Of a DNA stretch of 31,159 nt, positions 12,449 through 22,458 are shown piece by piece. Position 1 is the first letter of the stretch. Each line of letters begins with the position of its first letter. Location of the stretch: positions 1-31,159 of the forward strand of contig CAKKTI010000238.1 in NCBI GenBank assembly GCA_920105805.1, in the 5' to 3' direction. The stretch comes from Condylostoma magnum (Eukaryota; Ciliophora; Heterotrichea; Heterotrichida; Condylostomatidae). The notes under the pieces are model-generated. The model saw only the letters and a program-made list of their open reading frames with translations. It was not told where the DNA came from and ran no database searches. A program made the position numbers and the translations under genes.

Positions 12449-12707
12449 TTATTAAGCTTTTGAAATCTAATCTTGGATTTGTTTAACGGTAATAGTAAAT
12501 CTTGTGTTATAATAAAGCTAATGAATTTCCTAAGATTGTATTTAGCTATACCTAGTATTATAAAATATAAGATCATAGTATTTCAAATAAATTACTCTAA
12601 ACTTGAGTCATTAATTTGGAAGCAGTCATAAGAATTAAAAGAAAAAGTTGAATTAATAAAAATATTAAGTACAATATTCATAAACATTAGTTATCATTAC
12701 CTAGCTA
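12449..12707. other. Convergent spacer after anoctamin
   Basis: These 259 bases lie between the chosen stops of the anoctamin (+) and the secreted repeat protein (-). The anoctamin frame stays readable across it with TAA/TAG/TGA as sense, including a Lys/Glu-rich stretch near 12616-12660. The anoctamin may therefore end later than annotated. No RNA gene or second gene is evident. Confidence 0.35.
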
Positions 12708-13505
12708 TTATTGGGTTTGTTGTCCCTGTACTTGTCCCTGTACTTGTCCTTATCCATTTCCATGTACATTTCCTTGTCCATTTCCATGTCCATTTCCTTG
12801 TCCATTTCCTTGTCCATTTCCATGTCCATTTCCATGTCCATCCAAGTCAAAGTCTAAGTCTCCATCAAAGTCAAAGTCTGAGTCTCCATCAAAGTCAAAG
12901 TCTGAGTCTCCATCAAAGTCAAAGTCTGAGTCTCCATCAAAGTCAAAGTCTGAGTCTCCATCAAAGTCAAAGTCTAAGTCTCCATGTCCATTTCCTTATC
13001 CATTTCCTTATCCATTTCCATGTCCATTTCCTTGTCCATTTCCATGTCCATTTCCTTGTCCATTTCCATGTCCATTTCCTTGTCCATTTCCATGTCCATT
13101 TCCTTGTCCATTTCCTTGTCCATTTCCATGTCCATCAAAGTCTGAGTCTCCATCAAAGTCAAAGTCTGAGTCTCCATCATAGTCAAAGTCTGAGTCTCCA
13201 TCAAAGTCAAAGTCTGAGTCTCCATCATAGTCAAAGTCTGAGTCTCCATCAAAGTCAAAGTCTGAGTCTCCATCAAAGTCAAAGTCTGAGTCTCCAGCTC
13301 CACCAGCAAGTCCAGCTCCATTTCCAGTAGCTCCAGCTCCACCAGTAACTCCAGCTCCTCCAGTAACTCCAGTAACTCCAGCTCCTCCAGCTCCACCAGC
13401 AAGTCCAGTGGTTTGATTATGTTATTTTCCACTATTGTTAACTCTGAGAAGAGTTCCGTTAGTAAGGATAGCTCCGAAGATTAAGCAAATGATTAACTTG
13501 TTCAT
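12708..13505 (-). CDS. Secreted low-complexity protein with Asp-rich and Gly-rich repeat blocks
   Basis: The 265-residue product starts at ATG 13505 with a signal peptide (MNKLIICLIFGAILTNGTLL). A collagen-like Gly/Ala/Val/Thr stretch (GGAGVTG units) follows. After it come alternating blocks of an 8-residue unit D-S-D-F-D-F-D-G and of short G-H-G-N-G-Q units, in the order D-block, G-block, D-block, G-block. The tail is 'GQVQGQVQGQQTQ'. The D-units repeat DxDxDG, the calcium-loop pattern of EF-hands and thrombospondin type-3 repeats, so extracellular calcium binding is a reasonable inference. TAA TAG in tandem (12705-12710) ends the frame. If both are sense, the next TGA (12678-12680) adds nine residues. 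Similar skewed repeats in the other frames are shadows. No named family is recognised. Confidence 0.8.
12751..13296. repeat. Tandem repeats in two alternating arrays (24-bp Asp units and short Gly/Asn/Gln units)
   Basis: On the plus strand, two arrays of a 24-base unit (containing 'tctgagtctccatcaaag') lie at about 12842-12984 and 13132-13296, with roughly six copies each. They alternate with arrays of 'ccatttccttgt' / 'ccatttccatgt' units at about 12751-12841 and 12985-13131. The ABAB order suggests that one whole A+B block was duplicated after the units had expanded. A few units carry a single-base variant (Tyr for Phe, Leu for Ser). Confidence 0.9.
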
Positions 13506-13747
13506 TTTGTATTATTAGTACAATGAATTCCGTCCTTAAATATTAGAGGCGCGAAACGATTTCATATTTACGTTTTTTGCCGCCATTTTTTTCGTTCACT
13601 TTTTACTAATAATAATTTTCTACGAGTTTACTTGTAAGGGTCTGAGCAGGAGAGCTGTGTGCTTTTATCCAGCATTAATTACAAATCTAGGCTAACTTTT
13701 GATTATAATCTAATACAGTTTCTATATGTTATAAATTTTAGACCAAC
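13506..13747. other. Intergenic, divergent promoter region
   Basis: This 242-base stretch lies upstream of the secreted repeat protein. It contains a small GC-richer island near 13551-13590 ('aggcgcgaaacg', 'ttgccgccat') in otherwise AT-rich DNA. No tRNA-like fold or repeat is evident by eye. Confidence 0.35.
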
Positions 13748-13981
13748 ATGCTAAGTCATGCAGATGGAAAATTTCACTATTTAAAGGAGAAGTAATAATA
13801 CATCATACTATGTGCTTATAGTTCTTGCAATACCATCACCCTCGAAGAAAATACACTATAATTCACTAAAGCAATATAACTTATATAAATCATTTAAACA
13901 ATACTAAATGTGTACAAACAAATCACCAAACAATATACACAACAATTAACTTTTTTCCTCTCAAGCACACTTCCCCTCTAA
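13748..13981 (+). CDS. Possible small protein, 77 residues
   Basis: A frame from ATG 13748 (MLSHADGKFHYLKEKQQYI) runs 77 codons to a tandem TAA TAA (13979-13984). That stop is only seven bases before the ATG of the ankyrin gene, similar to the spacing between other same-strand genes here. The central part (CNTITLEENTLQFTKAIQLI) has plausible amphipathic character, but no motif or homologue is recognised. It could equally be 5' leader sequence of the ankyrin gene. Confidence 0.3.
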
Positions 13982-13988
13982 TAATTAA

Positions 13989-16900
13989 ATGTCAGACTCA
14001 AAACTAATATAAAAATTTGTACAGCAAGGATTCCACAAACTAACAATTGAAGACCTACAAGCAATTTAGAACTCTCAGACCTGATCTAAGAGCTTTTAAA
14101 ACGCTACAAGATAAAACTGGGAAGTTTTGTTCAAAGGACGAGCAGACTAAAGACTCAAGAAAGCAAATCTGGATACTAGCTCCTTCTAAGAATACTAAAA
14201 ACTTACTCCTTTACTCCAAGCAGCAGCCAAAGGCAATTTAATCAGATTTTAACAACTCTTATCAAACTACGATCTCCAAGAAGCAATCATAACAACAGAC
14301 GAAAGTAGAAGAAACTGCCTTCACCTGGCAGCACGGAATAACTAGCTGGAAATGTGCAAGTTTTTAGTATTGAGAGGATGAGTTATAGATAGTAGAGACA
14401 AAATTAAAACAACACCTCTGCATCATTCCAGTTTAAAGGGCCATTCAGACATAGTAAAACTTTTACTTGATAATAACGCTAGTTGTATAGCAAAGGATCA
14501 TCTAGGGAGAAATGCTTTGCTTTTTGCATGTTGTTCACCTAATCCGGAGTGTGCCTAGTTGATTTTAAGTAGGAATAATGATGTTATTAAGAGCAAGGAT
14601 ACAAGTGGGAGGAGTCCTCTTCATTATGCTATTTTTAATACTTTTAGTAGGCCAGTGGAATTAATTAGAATTTTGATAGAACATGGAGCTGATGTAAATG
14701 ATATTGATATTGAGGGTAGAACTCCTCTGCATCATGCTTGTTTGGCCGGTAAGTCAAGAGTTCTAGGTATTTTAGTGAAAAACGGAGCGTCATTAGGAGT
14801 CAAAGATTTCAGACTTGGATTATCGCCTATAGAAATATGCAATAATGAGTAAACGAGGTAATAATTACAACTGTACCTTGAAACTAGTAACGTTGAAATT
14901 GAACCCTAGTAGTAGATATCGGTTGTATAGGAAGAGAAAAGTAGTATTGCAACATCTACTTTTAGACAGAGATTAATGCAGATTCTAGAGTAAATATAAG
15001 AACTAGGGATTATGAGCCAATAGCATGTAACTAAACCTTTTATATATAATGGCACATGGATGGAATAAGTAAGAAATACTAAAGATCTACTAGTTTAGTT
15101 GTCGGGATGCAGCCCAGCCGAAGCAGTTATCAGAATATTTAATGTTCTTTTCCCCTACACGAAAGAAGTACCAGCTCCCAGGGCTGATGAAGCCTAAATT
15201 TAAGCTTTTTTTGGAGAATATATACAATTATCTTAAGTAGAGTAGAAATCAGAGTAAATTAATCAATTAGAAGAAGAAATGAATACTAAAAATGATAAAA
15301 TAACTGAGCTAGAAATCGAAGTAATGAAAAGGTAATAGGAGGCTAATGCTTACCAATAAGAAAACTCAAATTTATAAAAGTTGTATTATGAGGAAAGAGG
15401 ATAATATAGAGAGTAAATCAATGAATTAAAAAAAGAATCACTGGAAAAAGATTAAATCATTGAGAATTTAAAAGATAATCTTAACTTTTTAAAAAGTGCA
15501 GTGTAGAATTCGAATGTTTAGATTAAAGGAATGCAGGAATAAATAGATAAGTAGCAGAGAGACTATCAGATTCTGATAAAAATCAAAGAAAATTTACTAA
15601 TAGACCAAAAACAGTCACAGGAAAGAATAAAATAAATAAAGCAAGAGTATTAATAACTAAGTGAGTAGTTAAATGAAAGACCACCTATATAATAACTACA
15701 AAAGGCTAATCAAATTGCAATGCAAATCTTAAACTCTGATTTATAGCTGGATTTTGAGACTATTATTGAAAGGTTATAACAAAAGCCATAAATTATTGAA
15801 CGATAAATTCCAACTGTTGATAATTAAGAGGAAGAACCGGAATTTGTACCCGAACTAAGTAAAAAAAGAACATAATAAGAAATTCCAACTGTTGATAATT
15901 AAGAGGAATAACCGGCATTTGTACCCGAATTAACTAAGCAAGGAACATATTCAGCTCCTAAACCTGCACACAATAAGGATCTTTATGGAAACCTATACGT
16001 GTAAATTCCCAAAGCATAAAACTTAGGCAAAGAGTACTATAGCATTTCAATTTGAATAGAAGGGCATGAAAAAGTACTGTAAACTTCATTAAGCTAAGCA
16101 GCTAATGGTTAGATTGAGTTTAAATTTTGCTAAAGATTCAGATTATATAATATAGCAGAATCTGCACTTCAAGATAATATCAATTTTACACTGAATGAAG
16201 GCAATAAACCTGTAGGATTTGCTAGTATATAATGAAAACATATAATTGACTAGCCTAATAAATGAGCAATCAATACAGAAATTGAAGCAAAAAACAACGA
16301 GCAAATATCATACGGAAAATTTGGAGTATAATGCAAATGAATTCCTAAGTTTATTCCTATGGAAGATTAAATAGGAAACGTTGCAATTCAGTTAAAAAGC
16401 AAAGTTCCTCAAAACCAAATATACGAATTTGCTATTGGATAGTCTGTAGCAAGGATAAATAATCAAAATTGTATGCTAAAAGATGTCAAATTAAAGTAAA
16501 ATGAATAGATAGAAATGCTTTAATGTAATGTTCTGCAATTAGACGATTTGAAATTAATCAGAACTCTTTAAACATCGTGGGACATAGCTATTTAGTCAGT
16601 TGATGCAGATTCTGTACTAACAATTAAAGGGCCGGATGGTACAGATATATAACTATGTATACAATGATAACCAAAGTCTTAGTAATACTTAAGTTAAACA
16701 TTAGCAGCTATAAAAATACAGAAAATATTTAGAGCTCATGCATAACGTAAGGAAAGGGGAGTAAAAAAGGTTAAAGGAAGAAAATCTATATACAAAAACG
16801 GTAGAATTTATATTGTAAGTGTACTTGCTTGTGCTTAGTACTCCTAGGTACAATTAAATGTATTAAATGATGATAATATACCTAGTTATGATCCAGTAGA

Positions 16901-18839
16901 TGTTATACTTGTATTATCCTAAGACTTTCAATAGATTATTAGTAACTTAGATGTATAGAATGATTAGAAACTAGTTTATTCTGGTTAATGTGTGAATTTA
17001 ATTGGCGATTTAGGTGTAAAATTAATAAAAAGTACTGGAGGAAATTTATAGTAACTTCAAATGCAAATATAGGATAAAATTGCAGTAACTGAAAAACTTA
17101 ATGAAGCAGTTTCTATTAAGAATATTAAAATTAATAAATCATTACCTTGTTTGTAACTTTCTCATAAAGAAGTCAATGGAGATAAAATACTGAGTAGAAT
17201 AAACTACTACTGGACAAAAGCTATAGAGAATGAAGATAAATGGATTGACAGTCATGTAACTCTTGGTAATCATATAATTTACTTTGAAATGCATTGACAG
17301 TAGTCGGATTAACAGGAAAATGAAGCAGCTACTCTTATTCAATCTCATTGGAAATCCCATAAAGTACGGTAAAATTTAAGCAATACTTAAGAAATAACTT
17401 AACCCAGATTATTAAGGAGAAAGAGCTCAAGATAAAATGGAAGGTATTTCTTGTATTCAATGCTAAAACTGTAAAACTTAGTGGAGATTCAACTTCACCC
17501 TATGGATGATGATATGCTGCAAGGGTACAGTGTTATATCGAATCTGATTGTATAAAGTAATGATATAATGACGATATAGAAGAATTTAAGTATTAGTTAA
17601 GATGGAGATCTTTAATACAGTGGGAAACTAGGGAAATTATCTGGTACCTTATATGTAAAAATACTAGATTTCTCTAAAAAAGAAGTGTGTTTTAATATAA
17701 TTATAGGTAAAACCAGTAAAGTTATACAAAAGATTGGAGGCTTTTGCAAATTCGAGAATTTAATACTAGAAGGCATTTTGCCATATATACATGTGTAATG
17801 TACAACGATCAACTCTAGGGAAGTAATTAGTCAATTTTAGTTTCTTTTAACTACAAGTGCAGCATATCCGTAAATTGAAGTTAAACTAAGACAAAAGGAC
17901 AATGATTCTAAGATTGTAATTGTATTAGTATGGGAAAATATTGATGTATAAGAATAACAGGCTGCTTTTACTATCTAAAAGAATTGAAAGAAAAAGGTTG
18001 AAAGTAATTCTGTATAATTGTAAAAATAATAAAGAGTTTTGTGAAGAAAAGTGCAAAAAATTGATAATTTGTATGTAATGCAGTCGGGATTGGACTTAAA
18101 TGATAATTTAGAGGTTCATTTAAATTTAGTAAAGGATAACCATCTTTTTGATTAGATAGCTGATTCTATAATAGTACCAAAAACTGAAATGTAAGAGTAG
18201 TTTCTAAGTGTTGTTGAAGAATAGTTGGAATATAAGGGTAGCACTAAATGCACTTTATCTGGGGATATTTATGTATAAGTGATCAAGTGTTCTTATACAC
18301 TGTTTAATTTGAGTATTGCTGACACTAATAAATCCTTTTTTATTAATAAATCTGTAGGAATTGAAGGGATAAAATTTGAGTAAAAGATTCCAATACTACA
18401 ATTATAAATTTTTGATAATCAGAAACAATTGATTGCTTCAAAAGAGCTTAAATTTGCTTAAGCTATATATAAATCTAACTAATGAATACAGTTTGAGTTT
18501 AGATTTAATAAGAATGTATGTATATATAAGCTTTATTGAAATGACTAATAGAGTAAATAAAACAAAGCAGCTTCAACAATCTAAGCTGTATGAAAAGGAA
18601 AAAAATAACGATAAGAGATCACGTAATAAGCAAAATTGTTAAACAGATGTGCAGTGAAAAGGAATAATAGGTATTTTCTTATTTCTTAAACAGAGAAGCA
18701 AGGAATTGTCTTGAATCTAGCTGATGATCCTCAAATTCCTATGTATGAAGTATAAGACTAAATACAGAATGGTGATCAAGATTTCAACGATTTTGTTGAG
18801 AAAATGTCTATAACACCAGATTTTAAAATAAAAAAATAG
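13989..18839 (+). CDS. Giant ankyrin-repeat / coiled-coil / C2-like / IQ-motif protein
   Basis: One intron-free frame of 1616 codons starts at ATG 13989. About six ankyrin repeats fill residues ~70-287 (for example 'GRTPLHHACLAGKSRVLGIL'). A Gln/Glu-rich coiled coil follows (~390-600), then two copies of a 25-residue 'IPTVDNQEE.P.FVPEL' segment. From ~666 there are C2-like beta units ('GNLYVQIPKAQNL', 'SGTLYVKILDF', 'SGDIYVQVIKC'). Four IQ-type calmodulin-binding motifs occur near residues 905 (AAIKIQKIFRAHAQRK), 1112 (AATLIQSHWKSH), 1324 (AAFTIQKNWKKK) and 1526 (AASTIQAVWKGK), about 207 residues apart. The C-terminal half is therefore a repeated C2-like plus IQ module. A calmodulin-regulated scaffold is inferred. 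The end is a TAG TAA TAG cluster (18837-18845). The next TGA is 84 codons on, inside the antisense neighbour. Confidence 0.88.
15807..15956 (+). repeat. 75-bp tandem duplication inside the ankyrin/IQ gene
   Basis: Two near-identical 75-base copies begin with 'attccaactgttgataatt' at 15807 and 15882. They encode the 25-residue 'IPTVDNQEEEPEFVPEL..' and 'IPTVDNQEEQPAFVPEL..' segments. Differences include a GAA/TAA (Glu/Gln) change, and one copy uses a sense TAA where the other does not. The duplication keeps the frame, so it looks recent and tolerated in a flexible linker. Confidence 0.9.
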
Positions 18840-18909
18840 TAATAGTTTTAATAAATTATTAAAAGGGTGTCAAAAACTTAATTATACAGCGCTATTTGTC
18901 TGAAATCTA
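18840..18909. other. Convergent spacer, 70 bp
   Basis: This very AT-rich stretch lies between the stop cluster of the ankyrin/IQ gene and the stop cluster of the opposite-strand gene. Both 3' ends, including any polyadenylation signals, must fit here or overlap. Confidence 0.5.
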
Positions 18910-19902
18910 TTATTTAAGTTAATTATAGCTTTTAAGTATGTTTTTAAGCCTTATAGGTATATTCTACTTATCATTAATTGTTTTTGGCTTTGCTTTTTCT
19001 GTTATTCAATTTTATTATGCAAATTGATTCAGTTGCAGTGCTTTATAGTTTAACATGTTCATCGTGTTTCTATTGCCTTAGCTCATCATGAACATAGGTA
19101 ATTATCCATCAAGACTCCTTTTGCTGTAGTTTTTGAACAATGGTGCCTTGCTCCTTCTTTCCGTCAATGCATAGGAAACGTCGTCATAACAAATTTCTTG
19201 ATTTTAATTTGCCTTTTTAGGAGTACTACAAGAGCTGAATCTTGGAATTTTGATTTTTTTGTCTACTAGATTATAATTAACATTTTTAGGTGCAGGAGAT
19301 GTATTTTTAGATTCGAATAGTTAAGATCTGCCTAACTACCTTTTAATATCAGGCGATATAATTCTATTACTATAACATTTGGGGCTATTATAATTAAACA
19401 GAAACGTCTTCTGATCAAACTGTTTTTAATGTACAAGCTTTCTCTCACTTTACCTATTAAAAATAGGAGTAACAATCTTTTCAAAAGGTATTTTCGGTGC
19501 ATCCTTTATTTCTGATCTTACTTAAACATACTGCTTCCTCCCAGTAAGCTTATCAAAAGATAGAGCTTTAGCTTTATTTCGTATTTTAACATCGTTGAAG
19601 CAGTGAGGAACAGTTTTTTTAATTTGGTTAGCTTTGTTATACTGCTCTCTACTTTAAGCTCTGAATTATCAACTAGGTTAACTCTTTTTATTCTGTAATT
19701 CCTTTGGACTTCCTATTTGATCTAACTTTTTAATAGCTTCTTCATACGACAATGCTCTCCTATGAGTTTTCTGCTAGTTATTATTTGCCTAATCATCCTT
19801 AATTCCTATGATTTGATGCCTTTTCCTAACAGCATTGGCAAACTTGGCATCATAACACCGTCCAATTCTACTTTCCATGTCTAGACATACCATAAACTGC
19901 AT
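18910..19902 (-). CDS. Basic, low-complexity protein, unknown
   Basis: A 330-residue frame starts at ATG 19902 (MQFMVCLDMESRIGRCYD). Met at 19893 or 19878 (MESRIGRCYD) is also possible. It is rich in Lys, Arg, Ser, Asn and Gln, with Ser/Pro segments such as 'NYNSPKCYSNRIISPDIKR' and 'FSSCSTPKKANQ', and has no membrane span. This texture suits a cytoskeletal or nuclear protein with phosphorylation sites; nothing more specific can be said. It ends at TAA TAG (18907-18912). Reading these as Gln would carry the frame into the antisense end of the ankyrin gene. The start is only 19 bases after the stop of the SAP30-like gene. Confidence 0.65.
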
Positions 19903-19921
19903 TTTATTTAAATTAATTTAT

Positions 19922-20254
19922 TTAGTCCTGATTCCGGGTATTCCTTGTGCTTTTCCTCAACGATACTCCATCCTTCTCATCTTTTTTAATCTTTAAAAAG
20001 TTTTCAACAACTTCATCCGGCTCCTTGAATTCCTTTATAAACGCGTCTTCTGATACACAGTAAATATCCTTTGGAATATAAGCCTCATCAATCGTTCTAG
20101 TAGGCTCTAAGAGGGAATATACAGTACAGCAAAAGTGGTCTTTAATAGACTCTAGTAAATCATCAGGTTCACACTCGATTCCGTATAGAGACTGGTATCT
20201 TTTCAATGATCCATATGACAATTTAGAGAAATCCACTACAGGCCTATTTGACAT
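19922..20254 (-). CDS. SAP30-like Sin3-binding protein (tentative)
   Basis: This 110-residue protein needs no sense stop triplet. Its N-terminal half, 'RPVVDFSKLSYGSLKRYQSL' followed by 'DDLLESIKDHF' and a later acidic segment, resembles the Sin3-interaction domain of SAP30 (pattern V-D-x-S-K-L, a Leu-x-x-Tyr helix, a 'LxxxVxxHF' helix). SAP30 proteins are about this size or larger and bridge Sin3 and histone deacetylases in transcriptional repression. The C-terminal ~20 residues are basic (SLRKSTRNTRNQD). The match is by eye only, and other short helical domains could look alike. The ATG lies one base after the stop of the upstream gene; TAA (19922-19924) ends it. Confidence 0.5.
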   Translation of the reverse strand: MSNRPVVDFSKLSYGSLKRYQSLYGIECEPDDLLESIKDHFCCTVYSLLEPTRTIDEAYIPKDIYCVSEDAFIKEFKEPDEVVENFLKIKKDEKDGVSLRKSTRNTRNQD

Positions 20255-20255
20255 T

Positions 20256-20654
20256 TTAATTACAATCAGTACTAGTTAATTTAGGCAAAGGTATGAAAAC
20301 TTCTGTCTTGATTTTCATCTTGTTGAGTAGGTTTGACTCAGCACTTCTCCTTGTATCAAAAAAGTTGTATTCACTAGCTCTGGGTGTAGATATTTACAAT
20401 ATTGGAAAAACCGTCCTTTTATGCGAACTATTTTGCACATTCCTTCTTTTCTTAGGTGAATCACTAATAACAAGCAGTCTCTTATTCTTATTAAAAACTC
20501 TATAATTCCTTTAAGTTTAATTGCTCCTAAACTTTTTCCGCCCGTTAAGCAATCTATTTATCCTAGGAGATCTTACGAAATCATGATTATGTGCCAGAAA
20601 GCTGATTTACTTATGACTATTCCACTTCCCACAACTCTTTTCTAAAAAGTTCAT
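20256..20654 (-). CDS. Small basic protein, 132 residues, unknown
   Basis: The frame starts at ATG 20654 (MNFLEKSCGKWNSHKQ) and is strongly basic: 'RSPRINRLLNGRKKFRSN' and 'SDSPKKRRNVQ' suggest a nucleic-acid-binding or nuclear-localised protein. It has no membrane span. The TAA end (20256-20258) sits one base before the ATG of the SAP30-like gene (TAA A ATG), and its own ATG is eight bases from the TAG of the preceding gene. Such spacing is normal for bacterial operons but unusual for nuclear genes. An alternative is that this stretch is part of a neighbour through an unrecognised splice. Confidence 0.45.
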
Positions 20655-20662
20655 TTTTATAA

Positions 20663-22447
20663 CTAATCCTCTTCCTCGTTCTCTAAAATCTCCTGCATTG
20701 GCTCATCAAACGATATATCATCTTCCTCCTCCTCCGGCAGCTCCTACTACTGGAAGATTGACACTACCTCCCTTACTAGCAAATTCCAGGCCTCATCCTA
20801 GTACCTCCTCAGCCCAATAGCTAACTTAGTAACTCTCTCCACAATAGCGTCAACTCTTCCATCAACATAGCACTCCATTGGCCTGACATACCCCCTAAAC
20901 TTCCTTTCTTAAAACTGTTTTAAATTTTCTCTCAAATTCGTAATATTCTCCTCTTCATTAATCCTCGGCTCTAAGTCAACCCATTTGTTGTTGAGCAGCA
21001 TGAGATTTCATACTACTGGGGGCCGTGGCTCGAAGGGTGGCTGATCAGGGTGCTGTATATGCCTTGCGATGAAATAGTCAGCAACGTCGTGCTGTATCAT
21101 GTAGTTTATCTAAGACACCATCTCCGAGGTCTCCTCCCACTCATCCCTCTCAGCATCTCTTATATAACCCTCCCACAGCCATTTTCTCCTTATACCCTCA
21201 TACCTATTCTCCCTGTCATTACTTCATATTGAAGAATTACTACGGTCGGCCTTACTCGCCTCCAGCTCCAGCCCTACCTCCTTTAGCTCTTTTTCCTTGT
21301 CTTATATTTCCTAGCTCACCTCAGACATTTGGACTAACGCCTCAAAGCAGGCTAGTTCTGGAATCATTTCACTTATAACTGTTTCGTCACTTTCTAATAG
21401 TTTTTCTTGAAACGGAGAGTTGTATATGTGCTTGATTACGTCGTAGATGAATTTCAGCTGGTCTTTTTTCAGCTCGTCGCCTAGTAACTACTCAGCGAGC
21501 TCATCAGCCATTATCAGGGTGTTAAGAGCGGCTATTATTGCCTTATTCTTTTTCAAGGGCTGCTTAAAGCGACATCTGCCAGCATACCACAGAGATTTCA
21601 GTTCTGAGCGTACTTTACGCCATCCATTCTTAACTGGAGTCACAAAAGCCCTAAATGCAGGGGACTCATTTACGTCAATCTAGAATTTATTAAGAGATCG
21701 TATTACATTCATTGTCCCAATCAACCCGGCATGCTCTCGTAGCTTTTTTATCAGTTCAGTCATTGTATCGCAAAATCTGTTTTTACAGGCCAGCATACTA
21801 AACTCCGGGGCTTACTCATCAAACCACTTCTTCTTCTCACCTGCTCTGTTTTCTAAGTAATAAAGGTTTATATTAGCCTCAGATGCTTCCAGAAGAGGTC
21901 AAATTGCTTTGAGGAGAGTCTACTCATACAGCTCTCTATGTGATTTTAATAAATGCCTTGCGTAGGCTGTATCAAAAGCTTATAGGGCTTTTTTCATATC
22001 TGTTTCTAGTTTCAAATAATTCTCTGCTTCAGCCTAGTCGATAGTCTCTAAGCAGTTTAGAACAGAGACAAACTCTTCACGGACCTTACGGGCAAAGTCG
22101 AACACTTCTTTTAAGTGAGGATATGTTACACCGTCTATTTTTATAAAGAAGCCTCGGTCATCCCCTGCGCTCATGAAAAAGGCTGTTCTTAGCATTAACT
22201 AATCGTAATAAGGAGGTCGCTTTCGAGGCATCCCTGCTTTCATCATACTTACAAATGTATAAAGATTCTCCAGGAAAACTTCACGATAATCACACATATC
22301 TCTAGTAGTTGTTGAAACTCGCTTAAAAGCTGCATTTTCTTGCTTTAACATCATTCAATGCTGATGCTTATCAGACTTTTTCCATATTTCGAAATTCTCC
22401 TGTTGCTTAACAGGATCTATCTTCCTTCTGTTCCCTCTTGGAGGCAT
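20663..22447 (-). CDS. Unknown 594-residue soluble protein with acidic C-terminus
   Basis: The frame from ATG 22447 (MPPRGNRRKIDPVKQQEN) is long, GC-richer than its neighbours and uses mostly CAG/CAA for Gln, with scattered TAG/TAA and several TGA-encoded Trp. It is largely alpha-helical with charged segments such as 'KEVFDFARKVREEFVSVL', 'DKEKELKEVGLELEASKA' and 'RRKWLWEGYIRDAERDEW'. It finishes with a run of Glu/Asp (LPEEEEDDISFDEPMQEI). No signal peptide, membrane span or known motif is visible. TAG at 20663-20665 is taken as the stop; TAA and TGA follow within 14 bases in the same frame, so any of the three gives nearly the same protein. I do not recognise the family. Confidence 0.75.
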
Positions 22448-22458
22448 ATTTATTTCAG

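Noticed and set aside
12974-13432. Minus-strand ORF rich in 'METQTLTL' and 'MDKEMD' repeats under the standard code
   Set aside because: It is another frame of the repeat arrays. The frame with ATG 13505, a signal peptide and the DSDFDFDG / GHGNGQ units explains the sequence better.
13506-13747. tRNA or other structured RNA gene in the GC-richer island
   Set aside because: No tRNA arms or conserved box sequences could be seen by eye.
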